DNA of 64,000 nucleotides from Salinimicrobium sediminilitoris (lineage in GTDB: Bacteria > Bacteroidota > Bacteroidia > Flavobacteriales > Flavobacteriaceae). The notes beneath the pieces were generated by a model that searched no databases, was not told the DNA's origin, and saw only the letters and a program-made list of their open reading frames with translations. This document shows positions 33,791-43,434 of the stretch, one piece after another (within the stretch, counting starts at the first letter, position 1; every line of letters starts with the position of its first letter). The DNA lies in contig NZ_JAIVCC010000013.1 of the NCBI RefSeq assembly GCF_020866905.1, positions 248,001 to 312,000 of the forward strand, given 5' to 3'. Position numbers and translations under genes: made by a program.

Positions 33791-34402
33791 ATGAGTCTAT
33801 TTAGAAATTTTTTAAACCCTAAATCTAAATCAGACAAAGGTCAGGATAAGGAAGATAATTCTGACCGTAGCAAGTACATGCCAGATGTTAAGCTCCCAAC
33901 AGATGAGCGTTTTATGCTCAACTTTAAAAACAACGGCGGCAAATTTCTATATTGTGAGAGTAACGAGGAGTTGATAGAAACATTTGAAAACATCATGTTG
34001 GAGAATGATTGGTATGAAAAGGAAGCTTGTTGTTTTGATCAAAATTTAAGGGAGAAATTCTCTGACCAGAATCTGGAATTCAGCTATTCTGGCGAAGCGG
34101 CTTTTTTTCTTAGCACCTGTGAGTATCTCATTGCCAATGATGGCTCCATACTCATTTCCTCGAATCAAATTAAGGAAAAGAAATTAAAAGAATTACCTTA
34201 TAATTTTGTTATTCTTGCCTCTACAAGTAAGCTTGTGGATGCAATTGGAGAAGGCCTAAGAGGCATTAAATTTAAAAACAAAGATCGCATTCCTTCAAAT
34301 ATTACAACCATCAAGAATTTTGAGACCAACAAAGAAGGGGATTTTATGAGCTATGGAAGTAGCACAAAAAACCTATATTTGCTGCTTCTGGAAGATCTGT
34401 AA
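33791..34402 (+). CDS. LUD domain protein (LutC/YkgG-like)
   Basis: 203 residues. Proteins with this domain include LutC, part of the LutABC lactate-oxidation complex, but no LutA or LutB gene is here. Visible features are the conserved core from FLYCESNEELIETFENIM to the C-terminal GLRGIKFKNKDRI and a short basic N-terminus. It lies between ftsH and cdsA, an arrangement I recall as common in the family, and ends 1 bp before the cdsA start, so it is co-transcribed with the phospholipid genes. The role is unknown. Confidence 0.75.
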   Translation: MSLFRNFLNPKSKSDKGQDKEDNSDRSKYMPDVKLPTDERFMLNFKNNGGKFLYCESNEELIETFENIMLENDWYEKEACCFDQNLREKFSDQNLEFSYSGEAAFFLSTCEYLIANDGSILISSNQIKEKKLKELPYNFVILASTSKLVDAIGEGLRGIKFKNKDRIPSNITTIKNFETNKEGDFMSYGSSTKNLYLLLLEDL

Positions 34403-34403
34403 T

Positions 34404-35207
34404 ATGAAGGAAAATATTATTCGGGGTTTATCGGGAGTCATGTACGTATCTATACTCGTGGTCTCCATTTTCGCCTCTGAATTCGCCTTTACCACCCTTT
34501 TTCTATTATTTGGAGTTATCTGTTTAAGGGAACTGCAGCGACTGCTACATCTTAAAAGTTTTCTTGGATATTTTCTGTTAATTGGACTGTTTGTCATTTT
34601 CAGCTACATGCGCTGGAGTCCATATGCCACCCTTGTCCTTTTGATGATCACCATTTTTGTGAATCTCTTTTTGGTCAAGGACCTTATGCTGGTCAATAAA
34701 ATTCCGCTTTTTGAAAAGAAGAAGTATGTGATTATCATCTTCTATCTTATTGCCTCCATGATCTTTCTTACTCTCATTCCCAGCTATACCGGAGATTTCA
34801 CACCAGAACTGGTGGTAGGGATATTTTCCCTTATTTGGATAAACGATACTTTTGCCTATCTTGTAGGTAAAAATTTTGGAAAAAAGAAGCTCTTTGAAAG
34901 GATCTCTCCAAAAAAGACAGTAGAAGGTTTCGTGGGAGGCCTTACTTTTAGTGCAATTGCCGCCTATCTTGTGTTTTTCTTTACCGGGTTGCTGGACATT
35001 GAAAAATGGATAGGATTAGCGGTGATTTTAAGCATTTTTGGAACCCTGGGAGATCTCATTCAATCTAAATTTAAACGACAGGCAGGGGTCAAAGACAGCG
35101 GAAGGCTAATGCCGGGACACGGTGGCTTGTTCGACAGGCTGGATAGCATTATCTTCTCGAGCCCTTTTGTTTATGCCTATTTACAACTAATAAACTATGT
35201 TTCATAA
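34404..35207 (+). CDS. cdsA: Phosphatidate cytidylyltransferase
   Basis: 267 residues from the ATG giving MKENIIRGLSG. Makes CDP-diacylglycerol from phosphatidic acid and CTP. Seven to eight membrane helices fill the chain, and the C-terminal signature SKFKRQAGVKDSGRLMPGHG, followed by GLFDRLD (about 225-252), is that of the CDP-diglyceride synthetase family. It overlaps psd by 11 bp, so both steps toward phosphatidylethanolamine are linked; the phosphatidylserine synthase gene is not in the window. Confidence 0.96.
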   Translation: MKENIIRGLSGVMYVSILVVSIFASEFAFTTLFLLFGVICLRELQRLLHLKSFLGYFLLIGLFVIFSYMRWSPYATLVLLMITIFVNLFLVKDLMLVNKIPLFEKKKYVIIIFYLIASMIFLTLIPSYTGDFTPELVVGIFSLIWINDTFAYLVGKNFGKKKLFERISPKKTVEGFVGGLTFSAIAAYLVFFFTGLLDIEKWIGLAVILSIFGTLGDLIQSKFKRQAGVKDSGRLMPGHGGLFDRLDSIIFSSPFVYAYLQLINYVS

Positions 35208-35850
35208 AGAAGGATATAAAATAATGGGAACTGCGATGATCCTGTTGATCATTGTAAACCTGCTTGCACAGACTTTTATTTTCACCTACTGGATTCGGGT
35301 CGTTATTCTTGTGGGGTCAATTATATTGTTTTTCCTGGTACTCCAATTCTTTAGAAATCCCAAAAGAAACACTGAGATCAACGATGTTCATGTGGTTTCA
35401 CCGGTTGACGGTAAAGTAGTGGTCATTGAAGAAGTCTACGAAAAAGAATATTTTCAAGATAAGCGGTTAATGGTTTCTGTTTTCATGTCACCTATTAACG
35501 TGCATGTTACGAGACATCCTGTAGGTGGAGTTGTAAAATACAGCGAATATCACCCGGGAAAATATCTTGTTGCCTGGCATCCAAAGGCAAGTGAAGAAAA
35601 TGAACGCACTACAGTAGTCGTTGAAAATAAAGTTGCCGGAGAAATCCTTTATAGGCAAATCGCCGGGGCTCTGGCAAAGCGAATAGTCAATTATGCCAAG
35701 GTAGGCGAAGAAGTTGTACAGGGTAGTGACAGCGGCTTTATAAAATTTGGTTCCAGGGTAGATGTATTTCTTCCCTTAGGCACCCCTCTGGAAGTTAAAC
35801 TGAATCAAAAAGTAAAAGGTGGAATTAGTCTCATTGCCAAAGTTTCCTAA
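35197..35850 (+). CDS. psd: Phosphatidylserine decarboxylase (short, type A)
   Basis: 217 residues. Decarboxylates phosphatidylserine to phosphatidylethanolamine. Two hydrophobic N-terminal helices (about 8-50) are followed by the catalytic core with VSPVDGKVV, FMSPINVHVTRHPVGG and, near residue 188, GFIKFGSRVD, where the GS pair is the self-cleavage site that makes the pyruvoyl group. The length matches the short Psd group without the long C-terminal part. It is translationally coupled to cdsA. Confidence 0.95.
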   Translation: MFHKEGYKIMGTAMILLIIVNLLAQTFIFTYWIRVVILVGSIILFFLVLQFFRNPKRNTEINDVHVVSPVDGKVVVIEEVYEKEYFQDKRLMVSVFMSPINVHVTRHPVGGVVKYSEYHPGKYLVAWHPKASEENERTTVVVENKVAGEILYRQIAGALAKRIVNYAKVGEEVVQGSDSGFIKFGSRVDVFLPLGTPLEVKLNQKVKGGISLIAKVS

Positions 35851-35860
35851 TCTAACAGCC

Positions 35861-36127
35861 ATGACTCCTGAAGAAGTTGATAAGGAATTTTTGAGGGCTT
35901 ATGAAAAAGCCAGTAAGACTTCCCTGAAGTTCCCTCCAGATATCATGCTGCAGCTCTATGCTTTTTATAAACAGGCGACAGAGCACACCCGAGTATATAT
36001 TCCTTCTGGGGACAGTGACGTCAAAAATGCCTTTAAACTGAACGCTCTGCTCCAGGTGCGAAACATGACTCCGCAGGAAGCAAAGGAGGCATACATTAAA
36101 CTTGTCGATGAGAATATTGTCGATTAG
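35861..36127 (+). CDS. Acyl-CoA-binding protein
   Basis: 88 residues from the ATG giving MTPEEVDKEFLRAYEKA. The four-helix ACBP fold is indicated by LQLYAFYKQATEH (about 31-43), which holds the Tyr and Lys that bind the CoA phosphate, and by the C-terminal TPQEAKEAYIKLVDE helix. The central NxxGWKAW region is diverged (SDVKNAFKLNALLQ). It carries long-chain acyl-CoA in the cytoplasm. It follows psd by 10 bp and closes the phospholipid unit. Confidence 0.88.
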   Translation: MTPEEVDKEFLRAYEKASKTSLKFPPDIMLQLYAFYKQATEHTRVYIPSGDSDVKNAFKLNALLQVRNMTPQEAKEAYIKLVDENIVD

Positions 36128-36558
36128 TTAAGAAAGGAATTTTCAATTTACCAGTTCCAAAAAGCACATTTACCGGAAAGTTTTCGGGCATGTCAATTGC
36201 CGAAAATCTCTGTTTCACAGCCCTAAAAAAGGTATACCCAAAGCTTTCTCATAAACTTAGAGTTTAGCTTGGGTATATTGGGTACAAAGAATTTGGGGTT
36301 CCAATAATTCGGTGACAGAAACAAAATCTCCACCCTTGCAGATCTAAATTTCAGCCTTCTGCATTTTGGAAAAGTATAATTATCTCTGGTCCCAACACAA
36401 ACCTCACAGGTTCTGAAAACCTCCTTTCGATCCTTTCAACTACGGAAGGACCTACTTTGTCGAGATGCCTTGAAAACCTTTGAAAAGTAAATGAACCAGT
36501 TAGTTTTTAAGAACAAAAACCAACTGGTGAAACTACTCTATTCAAAAAACCTGAATCT
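36128..36558. other. Intergenic region with several hairpins and decayed repeats
   Basis: No gene seen in 431 bp between two convergent units. Hairpins read by eye: TTTTCGG (36181) with CCGAAAA (36200); TATACCCAAAGCT (36233) with AGCTTGGGTATA (36266); ACCAGTTAGTTTTT (36495) with AAAAACCAACTGGT (36515), one mismatch. At 36398-36420 ACAAACCTCACAGG and then GAAAACC are remains of the inverted repeat seen before trpA. The hairpins may also act as terminators for both sides. Confidence 0.65.
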
Positions 36559-39186
36559 TTAAGAAAGCGCCTCTAAGCTTGCCAGTATTGCTTCGATTTT
36601 TGCTTCGGCATCAGCTTTTTTCTGCTTCTCGTTCTCCACAACTTTTGCAGGAGCACCGCCAACAAACTTCTCATTAGACAACTTCTTTTCTACCGATTTT
36701 AGGAATCCGCGGGTGTAGTTTAGTTCTTCCTCAAGTTTGGCTTTTTCGGCATCAACGTCTATCGCACCGGCAACAGGAATGAAATAATCATTCGATTTAA
36801 CTCTGAACGACAGTGCACCTTTCACTTGTGCATCTGTGTATCCAAGCGTAGATATATTACCCAGTTTTTCGATAACAGGATCAAAAGTACCGGCCACATT
36901 TTCGTTGTTAAGCACCTGTAGTTCAATCTGATCTTTATAAGAGATGTTCTTTTCTTTCCTGATACTCCTTATCCCCGAAATAACTTCGGAAGCCACTGCA
37001 AATTCTTCAACTAAAGAAGCATCAAAGGTTTCAACTTCCGGCCAGGATGATATGATAAGCGCTTCATTTTCTAAACGCTCTTTCATTGACTGCCAGATCT
37101 CTTCAGATACAAAAGGCACAAAGGGATGGAGTATCTTTAAATTGTCCTCCAGGATCTCTGTCACTGCATCAAAAGTTGTTTTGTCCATTGGTTGGCCATA
37201 AACCGGCTTCACCATTTCCAGGAACCAGGAACAGTAATCGTCCCACACCAGCTTATAAGTTGCCATTAAAGCATCACTCATGCGATACTTTTTGTAGTTA
37301 TCATCAATCTCTTGCAGGCTCTTCTGGAATTTTGCCTTATACCACTGAATGGCAATTTTAGCAGCTTCGGGTTGCTTAGCTTTATCTGAAACTTCCCAGG
37401 AGTTCACCAGCTTAAAAGAGTTCCATATTTTATTTACAAACGCCCCACCCTGCTTACACAGATCTTCTTCAAACATTAGGTCATTCCCTGCAGGGGAGCT
37501 CAAAAGCATCCCTACTCTAACCCCATCTGCACCATAAGCATCGATAAGCCCAAGAGGATCGGGGGAATTACCCAGGGATTTTGACATTTTACGACGCTGT
37601 TTGTCGCGCACAATTCCGGTAAGGTAAACGTTATTAAAAGGCTTTTGATCCCTGTATTCATATCCGGCAATGATCATTCGCGCCACCCAGAAGAAAAGGA
37701 TCTCGGGTGCAGTAACCAAATCATTGGTTGGGTAATAATAATTTATTTCTTTATTGTCCGGCTCCAGGATCCCGTTAAACACACTAATTGGCCATAACCA
37801 AGAAGAAAACCAGGTATCCAGTGCATCTTTGTCCTGTGTTAGATCCGCCGCTGTTAGATCTTTTCCAGATTGTTTCCTGGCCAATTCAAGGGCTTCTTCA
37901 GGAGTTTCGGCCACAACAAAGTCTTCCTTGCCATCTCCATAGAAGAACGCCGGAATTTGCTGCCCCCATACCAACTGACGGCTAATGTTCCAATCGCGAA
38001 CATTTTCCATCCAGTGACGGTAGGTATTTACAAATTTATCGGGCACCAGGTTCACCTCTTTTTCTAATACAGCATCAAGAGCAGGCTGGGCCAATTCTTT
38101 CATTTTAAGAAACCATTGATCACTCAATTTTGGTTCAATAACGGCACCGGTGCGCTCACTGGTCCCCACTTTATTTACGTGCTCCTCGGTTTTAACAAGG
38201 ATCCCTTTTTCCTCCAGGTCCCTCACCATTTGCTTTCGGGCTTCAAAACGATCCAATCCCTCGTATTGCATTCCGAAGGAATTCAGGGTAGCGTCGTCGT
38301 GAAAAATATCGATCACCTCTAGATTATGCTTGTCGCCAAGCATCTTATCATTCTCATCATGCGCCGGAGTCACTTTTAAACATCCGGTACCAAATTCCAC
38401 ATCAACATATTCATCCTCAATAATAGGAATAACCCTCTCGCATAAAGGCACAATTGCTTTTTTGCCTTTTAGATGGGAAAAACGCTCATCATTTGGGTTA
38501 ATACAAATTGCAGTATCTCCCAAAATTGTCTCGGGACGGGTGGTTGCTATGGTAAGCGTATCTTCTGTGCCTTCAATTTTATATTTTAGATAGTACAAAT
38601 ACCCCTGCCGCTCCTGATAGATCACTTCTTCATCGGAAAGCGTGGTTTTCGCCTCTGGATCCCAGTTTACCATACGATATCCCCGGTAAATATGTCCTTT
38701 GCGATAGAGATCCACAAAGACTTTGATCACCGAAGCAGACATATCATCGTCCATCGTAAATTTGGTGCGTTCCCAATCACAGGAAGCGCCGAGTTTCTTT
38801 AATTGCTCGAGGATAATTCCGCCATGTTTATGAGTCCAGTCCCACGCATGCTTCAGGAATTCTTCCCTTGAAAGATCATTTTTATCAATTCCTTCAGCTT
38901 TAAGCTTGGCCACGACTTTTGCTTCCGTAGCAATAGAAGCATGGTCTGTTCCCGGCACCCAGCAGGCATTATAACCTTTTAGCCTTGCCCGCCTGATCAA
39001 CACATCCTGAATCGTGTTGTTAAGCATGTGGCCCATGTGCAATACCCCTGTAACATTGGGCGGCGGAATCACGATCGTATACGGCTCCCTTTCATCAACT
39101 TCAGAATGAAAATAATTGTTTTTCATCCAGTAGTCATACCATTTATTTTCAACTTCCCGGGCTACGTAATTTGATGCTACAGTCAT
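36559..39186 (-). CDS. valS: Valine--tRNA ligase
   Basis: 875 residues, the usual size. It is a class I synthetase: HMGH at 50-53 takes the place of HIGH, KMSKS is in [14 protein letters not shown] (about residue 527). The editing domain CP1 lies between (about 190-345; [13 protein letters not shown]). An anticodon-binding domain (about 610-760) and the C-terminal coiled-coil tRNA-arm domain (about 815-875, [20 protein letters not shown]) complete it. It is a single gene with a TACTTTTG box 30 bp upstream. Confidence 0.98.
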   Translation of the reverse strand: MTVASNYVAREVENKWYDYWMKNNYFHSEVDEREPYTIVIPPPNVTGVLHMGHMLNNTIQDVLIRRARLKGYNACWVPGTDHASIATEAKVVAKLKAEGIDKNDLSREEFLKHAWDWTHKHGGIILEQLKKLGASCDWERTKFTMDDDMSASVIKVFVDLYRKGHIYRGYRMVNWDPEAKTTLSDEEVIYQERQGYLYYLKYKIEGTEDTLTIATTRPETILGDTAICINPNDERFSHLKGKKAIVPLCERVIPIIEDEYVDVEFGTGCLKVTPAHDENDKMLGDKHNLEVIDIFHDDATLNSFGMQYEGLDRFEARKQMVRDLEEKGILVKTEEHVNKVGTSERTGAVIEPKLSDQWFLKMKELAQPALDAVLEKEVNLVPDKFVNTYRHWMENVRDWNISRQLVWGQQIPAFFYGDGKEDFVVAETPEEALELARKQSGKDLTAADLTQDKDALDTWFSSWLWPISVFNGILEPDNKEINYYYPTNDLVTAPEILFFWVARMIIAGYEYRDQKPFNNVYLTGIVRDKQRRKMSKSLGNSPDPLGLIDAYGADGVRVGMLLSSPAGNDLMFEEDLCKQGGAFVNKIWNSFKLVNSWEVSDKAKQPEAAKIAIQWYKAKFQKSLQEIDDNYKKYRMSDALMATYKLVWDDYCSWFLEMVKPVYGQPMDKTTFDAVTEILEDNLKILHPFVPFVSEEIWQSMKERLENEALIISSWPEVETFDASLVEEFAVASEVISGIRSIRKEKNISYKDQIELQVLNNENVAGTFDPVIEKLGNISTLGYTDAQVKGALSFRVKSNDYFIPVAGAIDVDAEKAKLEEELNYTRGFLKSVEKKLSNEKFVGGAPAKVVENEKQKKADAEAKIEAILASLEALS

Positions 39187-39215
39187 TCTTTGGTGCGGTT
39201 TTTGGAATATCTTGG

Positions 39216-39223
39216 CAAAAGTA
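39216..39223 (-). promoter_or_regulatory. Probable valS -7 box (TACTTTTG on the minus strand)
   Basis: CAAAAGTA on the plus strand reads TACTTTTG on the minus strand, an exact TAnnTTTG match 30 bp before the valS ATG. Confidence 0.5.
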
Positions 39224-39327
39224 ATTATAACTTCAGGATTAAAAAAGGCAGAGCAGTGGATTGCCTTTTTATTTGCTACAATAAACAGATTAGTAGTATA
39301 TTTACAATTCTGATTAAATTAAAAACT

Positions 39328-39699
39328 ATGAAAAAATTAATTGCAATTGCCATTTTCGTTTTAGTGGGTTTCGCAGTTCAGGCTCAGGAAACAGCAAAAA
39401 TCGAATTTAAGTCTGAAGTAATAGACTATGGCGAAATAGCAAAGGGAAGTGACGGCGTACGCGTCTTTGAATTCACGAACACTGGAAATGTTGCTCTTGT
39501 GATTACAGATGTGACATCAAGTTGTGGATGTACAATCCCCGAAAGACCTAAAGATCCTATAGCTCCAGGTGAAACTGGCGAGATCAAGGTTAAATATGAC
39601 ACTAAAATTGTTGGCCCTATAAGAAAGACCATCACGGTTTATTCTAATGCAGAAGAGCCTGCAAAATCGATCAAGATCAAAGGAAAGGTTTTGGAATAA
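39328..39699 (+). CDS. DUF1573 domain protein, secreted
   Basis: 123 residues from the ATG giving MKKLIAIAIF; the signal peptide ends VQAQ. One DUF1573 domain (Ig-like, ASPM/SPD-2 group) fills the rest, with the family hallmark DVTSSCGCTIP (about residues 66-76) and VYSNAEEPAKSIKIKGKV at the end. The role of the domain in Bacteroidota is not established; the paired Cys may bind metal or form a disulfide. It is periplasmic or surface. It has its own terminator at 39724. Confidence 0.9.
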   Translation: MKKLIAIAIFVLVGFAVQAQETAKIEFKSEVIDYGEIAKGSDGVRVFEFTNTGNVALVITDVTSSCGCTIPERPKDPIAPGETGEIKVKYDTKIVGPIRKTITVYSNAEEPAKSIKIKGKVLE

Positions 39700-39723
39700 G
39701 ACTTTCCAAAAATGACATTTTAG

Positions 39724-39750
39724 AAGCCCCTTTTTAGAGGGGCTTTTTTA
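39724..39750 (+). terminator. Rho-independent terminator after the DUF1573 gene
   Basis: AGCCCCT / AGGGGCT, 7 bp with loop TTTTAG and a following run of six T. It overlaps the last codons of the convergent protease gene. Confidence 0.85.
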
Positions 39751-41070
39751 TTTTAAAGGATTTCTCAATTGAAATTCAAATTCCATCTTTTGGTCCTTCC
39801 GAAGCACTTGCATTTTAATTTTTCTACCTTCTCCAGAGGTAAAAAAGCTATTAAAATCATTAAGGTCCAGCTTCCAGGTGTCACGCCCATTGATCTTTAG
39901 CACCTCATCCCCCACCTTGAGCCCTGCTTTTATTGCAGGAGAATCTGGTCTTAACCTGGCTATTTGGAATGCTGGCTTTAATTCGAACTTCCTATAGAGT
40001 GACGGCTCAAGGATGATTTCATTTTTACTCAGTTCCCTTGAAGAGATAGATCTCACAACTTCCTCATAAGATTCTACAATCTGGTACCCCTTATGTTCCA
40101 GTACTATCCCACTTAAATTATGCCTGAATTCGTTATTTCTCCATTTGTTGCCCCTCAAGTAAAGCTTTTGATCCCGGTAATCAAAAACTACATGGAACCG
40201 CTTTAGAATCTCTGCCCCCATACTCCCGTTGCGAGCGTGATATGTTTTTAATCCTTCAACCGAAAGACTATCGGGAAAAGAGGCAGAGACATTATTTAGA
40301 ACCTCTTCTCCCATAGTTAATGTTTCAACGATACTACGCTCCCCTACCACATCACCCAACAAGCCCCGGCCAAGAAAATCGTGAAAAGTATTTTGGGGAA
40401 CATGTATCTTTTCGGAATCGGGGAAAAGCCATAGCGCGTCGCTCAGACCATTATCCAGAAGTAAGGTCGCCCTCGACTCCTTTCCCTCAATGTTAAGACC
40501 CACCTGCACATAAGGCTTATCCTGAAAAAACTCCAGGGGCACTTCCTTATATCTTCTGAGTTTTTTACTGTATTTTTCAGGATCGTGAAGCACAAGGAAG
40601 CGCCTTGGATAATTTATCTCCACTACAAAATCTTTAAAAAGATCGTAGCCAATGATCCCGTGAACAGGAACTCCCAGCCTGGGAGAGAAATTAATATCGG
40701 GGTCATAAATGACGTAAAAATTAAGATTAGTACTGGTTGTATTTCCTAACCTAAACTCATTATTGGAAGATCTATAAGCTTTGATCAATTCTTCCCCGCC
40801 TATACCCCTTAAAAAGATCCTTTCGGCCGATTTGAGTAAAAGAGTATCTTCTTCATTGAGCGTGAGTAATACTGTGGTCTTTACACCTGTATCTACAAGA
40901 AAGGAAAGTTGGGTCCCATTAAGTTCCACTGGTACAATAATGAGGTTATTGACCATTTCAAATTTTATCCGGTCCTTTTTCTTTCCATCTTTGATCCTGA
41001 AGTTCTCCTGACCAAACCCGGAAGTAATGGCGGCACATAACAGCAATATGAACAGCTTAAACGTAAGCAT
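39748..41070 (-). CDS. Aspartyl protease-like protein with PDZ domain, secreted
   Basis: 440 residues. A signal peptide (1-20, ending TSGFG) is followed by two retropepsin-like halves: the first has LSFLVDTGVKTTVLL (Asp-Thr-Gly, about residue 60), the second TLLLDNGLSDALWLF (Asp-Asn-Gly, about 207). A PDZ domain ends the chain (about 360-430; FQIARLRPDSPAIKAGLKVGDEVLKING). The two-half plan with a PDZ is a known Bacteroidota arrangement; substrates are unknown. The DNG in place of the second DTG/DSG may weaken catalysis. It is convergent with DUF1573. Confidence 0.85.
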   Translation of the reverse strand: MLTFKLFILLLCAAITSGFGQENFRIKDGKKKDRIKFEMVNNLIIVPVELNGTQLSFLVDTGVKTTVLLTLNEEDTLLLKSAERIFLRGIGGEELIKAYRSSNNEFRLGNTTSTNLNFYVIYDPDINFSPRLGVPVHGIIGYDLFKDFVVEINYPRRFLVLHDPEKYSKKLRRYKEVPLEFFQDKPYVQVGLNIEGKESRATLLLDNGLSDALWLFPDSEKIHVPQNTFHDFLGRGLLGDVVGERSIVETLTMGEEVLNNVSASFPDSLSVEGLKTYHARNGSMGAEILKRFHVVFDYRDQKLYLRGNKWRNNEFRHNLSGIVLEHKGYQIVESYEEVVRSISSRELSKNEIILEPSLYRKFELKPAFQIARLRPDSPAIKAGLKVGDEVLKINGRDTWKLDLNDFNSFFTSGEGRKIKMQVLRKDQKMEFEFQLRNPLK

Positions 41071-41157
41071 GACGGCCGAATTAGGATATCATAAAAATTA
41101 CGAAAATTATCGTTGTCAAGTTTAATTTTTGCAACTTTGTAGGCCAAAATTTTAAGT

Positions 41158-42348
41158 ATGCCACGCATTTCAAACAAGGGGCAGTCAATGCCCGAATCTC
41201 CTATAAGAAAATTGGTCCCCTACGCTGAAGCCGCCATTAAAAAAGGTCGCACAATTTATCAGCTAAACATTGGGCAGCCTGATATTAAAACTCCGGCGAA
41301 AGCCCTAGCCGCAGTTAAGAACAACGACATCGAAGTTCTTTCCTACAGCCACTCTGCAGGTTTCGAAAGTTATCGTACCAAACTTGCCGCCTACTACAGC
41401 AAGCATGACATCAATATTTCGGCCAATGAATTGATCATCACCACAGGTGGGTCTGAAGCATTGATGTTTACAATGGGGAGTATTTGTGATGCAGGAGATG
41501 AAGTGATCATTCCCGAGCCATTTTACGCAAACTACAATGGTTTCGCAACAGCATCTGGAGTTACAGTAGTACCTGTAAAATCTAAATTCGAGGACGGCTT
41601 TGCCCTGCCTCCAATTTCTGAATTCGAGAAACTCATAACTCCTAAAACAAAAGCCATTCTTATTTGTAACCCCGGGAATCCCACAGGTTACTTATACACG
41701 AAAGAGGAGATCGATCAATTGGCCGAAGTTGTCAAAAAACACGATCTGTTCATTGTGGCCGATGAAGTTTACCGCGAATTTGCATATGACGGGGCACAAC
41801 ACCACTCTATCATGAGTGTTCCCGGATTGGAGCAGAACGCCATTATGATTGATTCCGTTTCCAAACGCTATAGCATGTGCGGCGCGCGTATTGGATGTGT
41901 AGTATCCAAAAATGCAGACTTTATGGCTACAGCGATGAAATTCGCACAAGCACGTCTAAGCCCGCCGACCTTTGCCCAAATCGCAAGTGAAGCTGCCCTT
42001 GATACCGAGCAGGAGTATTTTGATGAAGTAATTGAGGAATACACTTCCCGAAGAAACACCCTCGTCCAGGGTCTTGAGCAGATCGAGGGAGTAAGAGTAG
42101 CGAACCCTAAAGGCGCTTTCTACTGTATTGCAGAATTACCTGTTGCAGATGCCGAAGACTTTGCCAAGTGGCTCCTGGAAAGCTTTGAAATGGACAACGA
42201 AACTATAATGGTAGCTCCTGCCGCCGGCTTCTATTCTACTCCAAACACAGGAAAGAACCAGGTGAGAATCGCTTATGTACTTAAGAAAGAAAACCTGTTG
42301 AGAGCTATAGAGCTCCTAAAGGAAGCATTAAAGCAGTACAAAGGATAA
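41158..42348 (+). CDS. PLP-dependent aminotransferase, class I/II (aspartate aminotransferase-like)
   Basis: 396 residues. It has a fold-type I core with NPGNPTGYLYT (about 171-181), VADEVYREFAYDG and the PLP-lysine motif SVSKRYSMCGARIG (about 238). The N-terminal PESPIRKLVPYAEAAIKKG and LNIGQPDIKTP resemble prokaryotic aspartate/aromatic aminotransferases of subgroup I-gamma. The likely reaction is aspartate plus 2-oxoglutarate, but the exact amino donor needs assay. It lies 2 bp before murB, forming a two-gene unit. Confidence 0.93.
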   Translation: MPRISNKGQSMPESPIRKLVPYAEAAIKKGRTIYQLNIGQPDIKTPAKALAAVKNNDIEVLSYSHSAGFESYRTKLAAYYSKHDINISANELIITTGGSEALMFTMGSICDAGDEVIIPEPFYANYNGFATASGVTVVPVKSKFEDGFALPPISEFEKLITPKTKAILICNPGNPTGYLYTKEEIDQLAEVVKKHDLFIVADEVYREFAYDGAQHHSIMSVPGLEQNAIMIDSVSKRYSMCGARIGCVVSKNADFMATAMKFAQARLSPPTFAQIASEAALDTEQEYFDEVIEEYTSRRNTLVQGLEQIEGVRVANPKGAFYCIAELPVADAEDFAKWLLESFEMDNETIMVAPAAGFYSTPNTGKNQVRIAYVLKKENLLRAIELLKEALKQYKG

Positions 42349-42350
42349 AT

Positions 42351-43364
42351 ATGAAGGTTCTTACAAACGTTTCCCTTAAGCCATATAATACTTTCGGCAT
42401 AGATGTGAACGCCCGCAAATTAGTGGAAGTAACTTCTGTCGAAGAACTTCGGGAGGTTTTGAAGAACATGTATGCATCAGAGCTTTTAATCCTTGGCGGC
42501 GGAAGTAATATGCTTCTCACCAAAGATGTAAAGCAAACGGTGATCTACATAAACCTGAAGGGCCGTGAGATCCTTGAAGAAACCGAAGATGAAGTCGTAG
42601 TGCAGGCCATGGCCGGGGAGAACTGGCATGAATTCGTGTTATTCTCTATAAATAAAGGCTTTGGTGGCCTTGAAAATCTTTCATTGATCCCGGGGAAAGT
42701 AGGTACAGCCCCAATTCAGAATATTGGCGCCTACGGTGTGGAACTTAAGGACAGCTTTGTAAGTTGTACCGCAATGGACTTACAAACCCTGGAATTAAAG
42801 ACCTTTAACCGGGAGGATTGTCGTTTTGGCTACAGAGATTCCATCTTTAAAAATGAAGCAAAAGGCAAGTACATAATAACAAGCGTTAGCTTCAGGCTTT
42901 ACAAGAAAGATCATAAGCTTAACACTTCCTATGGCGCCATAGACCAATACCTGGAAGAGCAGGGTGTCAAAAATCCTACAATTGAAGATGTTTCCAAAGC
43001 CGTGATAAGTATACGTCAATCAAAGTTACCAGATCCCAGGGAGCTGGGTAACAGCGGAAGTTTCTTTAAAAATCCGATTGTTTCACAGGAAACACTAAAA
43101 GACCTTCAGCAGCAATTTCCGGAAATTCCGTTTTATGAGATCGATGAAGACCATGTGAAGGTTCCTGCCGGCTGGTTAATAGATCGTGCCGGACTCAAAG
43201 GCTTCCGGGAAGGAGATGCGGGAGTTCATAAAAAACAGGCACTGGTGCTTGTGAACTATAGAAATGCCACAGGACAGGAAATACTGGCACTGTCGAGGAA
43301 AATTCAGCAAAAAATTCGGGAGATGTTTGGAATTGAAATCAACCCTGAGGTCAATATTATTTGA
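42351..43364 (+). CDS. murB: UDP-N-acetylenolpyruvoylglucosamine reductase
   Basis: 337 residues, the type I MurB length. Reduces UDP-GlcNAc-enolpyruvate to UDP-MurNAc using FAD and NADPH in peptidoglycan synthesis. The FAD domain shows LILGGGSNML (about 44), IPGKVGTAPIQNIGAYGVE (about 113) and FGYRDSIFK (about 160). The catalytic Ser is in LGNSGSFFKNP (about 231) and the Glu near the end in EINPEVNII. It is coupled to the aminotransferase gene by a 2-bp gap, with no evident metabolic link. Confidence 0.97.
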   Translation: MKVLTNVSLKPYNTFGIDVNARKLVEVTSVEELREVLKNMYASELLILGGGSNMLLTKDVKQTVIYINLKGREILEETEDEVVVQAMAGENWHEFVLFSINKGFGGLENLSLIPGKVGTAPIQNIGAYGVELKDSFVSCTAMDLQTLELKTFNREDCRFGYRDSIFKNEAKGKYIITSVSFRLYKKDHKLNTSYGAIDQYLEEQGVKNPTIEDVSKAVISIRQSKLPDPRELGNSGSFFKNPIVSQETLKDLQQQFPEIPFYEIDEDHVKVPAGWLIDRAGLKGFREGDAGVHKKQALVLVNYRNATGQEILALSRKIQQKIREMFGIEINPEVNII

Positions 43365-43380
43365 ACAGGGTAAAAATAAA

Positions 43381-43413
43381 TAAGGCCTCAAAAATGTCAT
43401 TTTTGAGGCCTTA
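43381..43413. terminator. Bidirectional terminator between murB and the first fasciclin gene
   Basis: A perfect 15-bp stem (TAAGGCCTCAAAAAT / ATTTTTGAGGCCTTA) with a 3-base loop. The centre is AAAAATGTCATTTTT, the same core as the dispersed palindromic motif. Confidence 0.85.
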
Positions 43414-43434
43414 TTCATTTTATTCAAACTAGTT

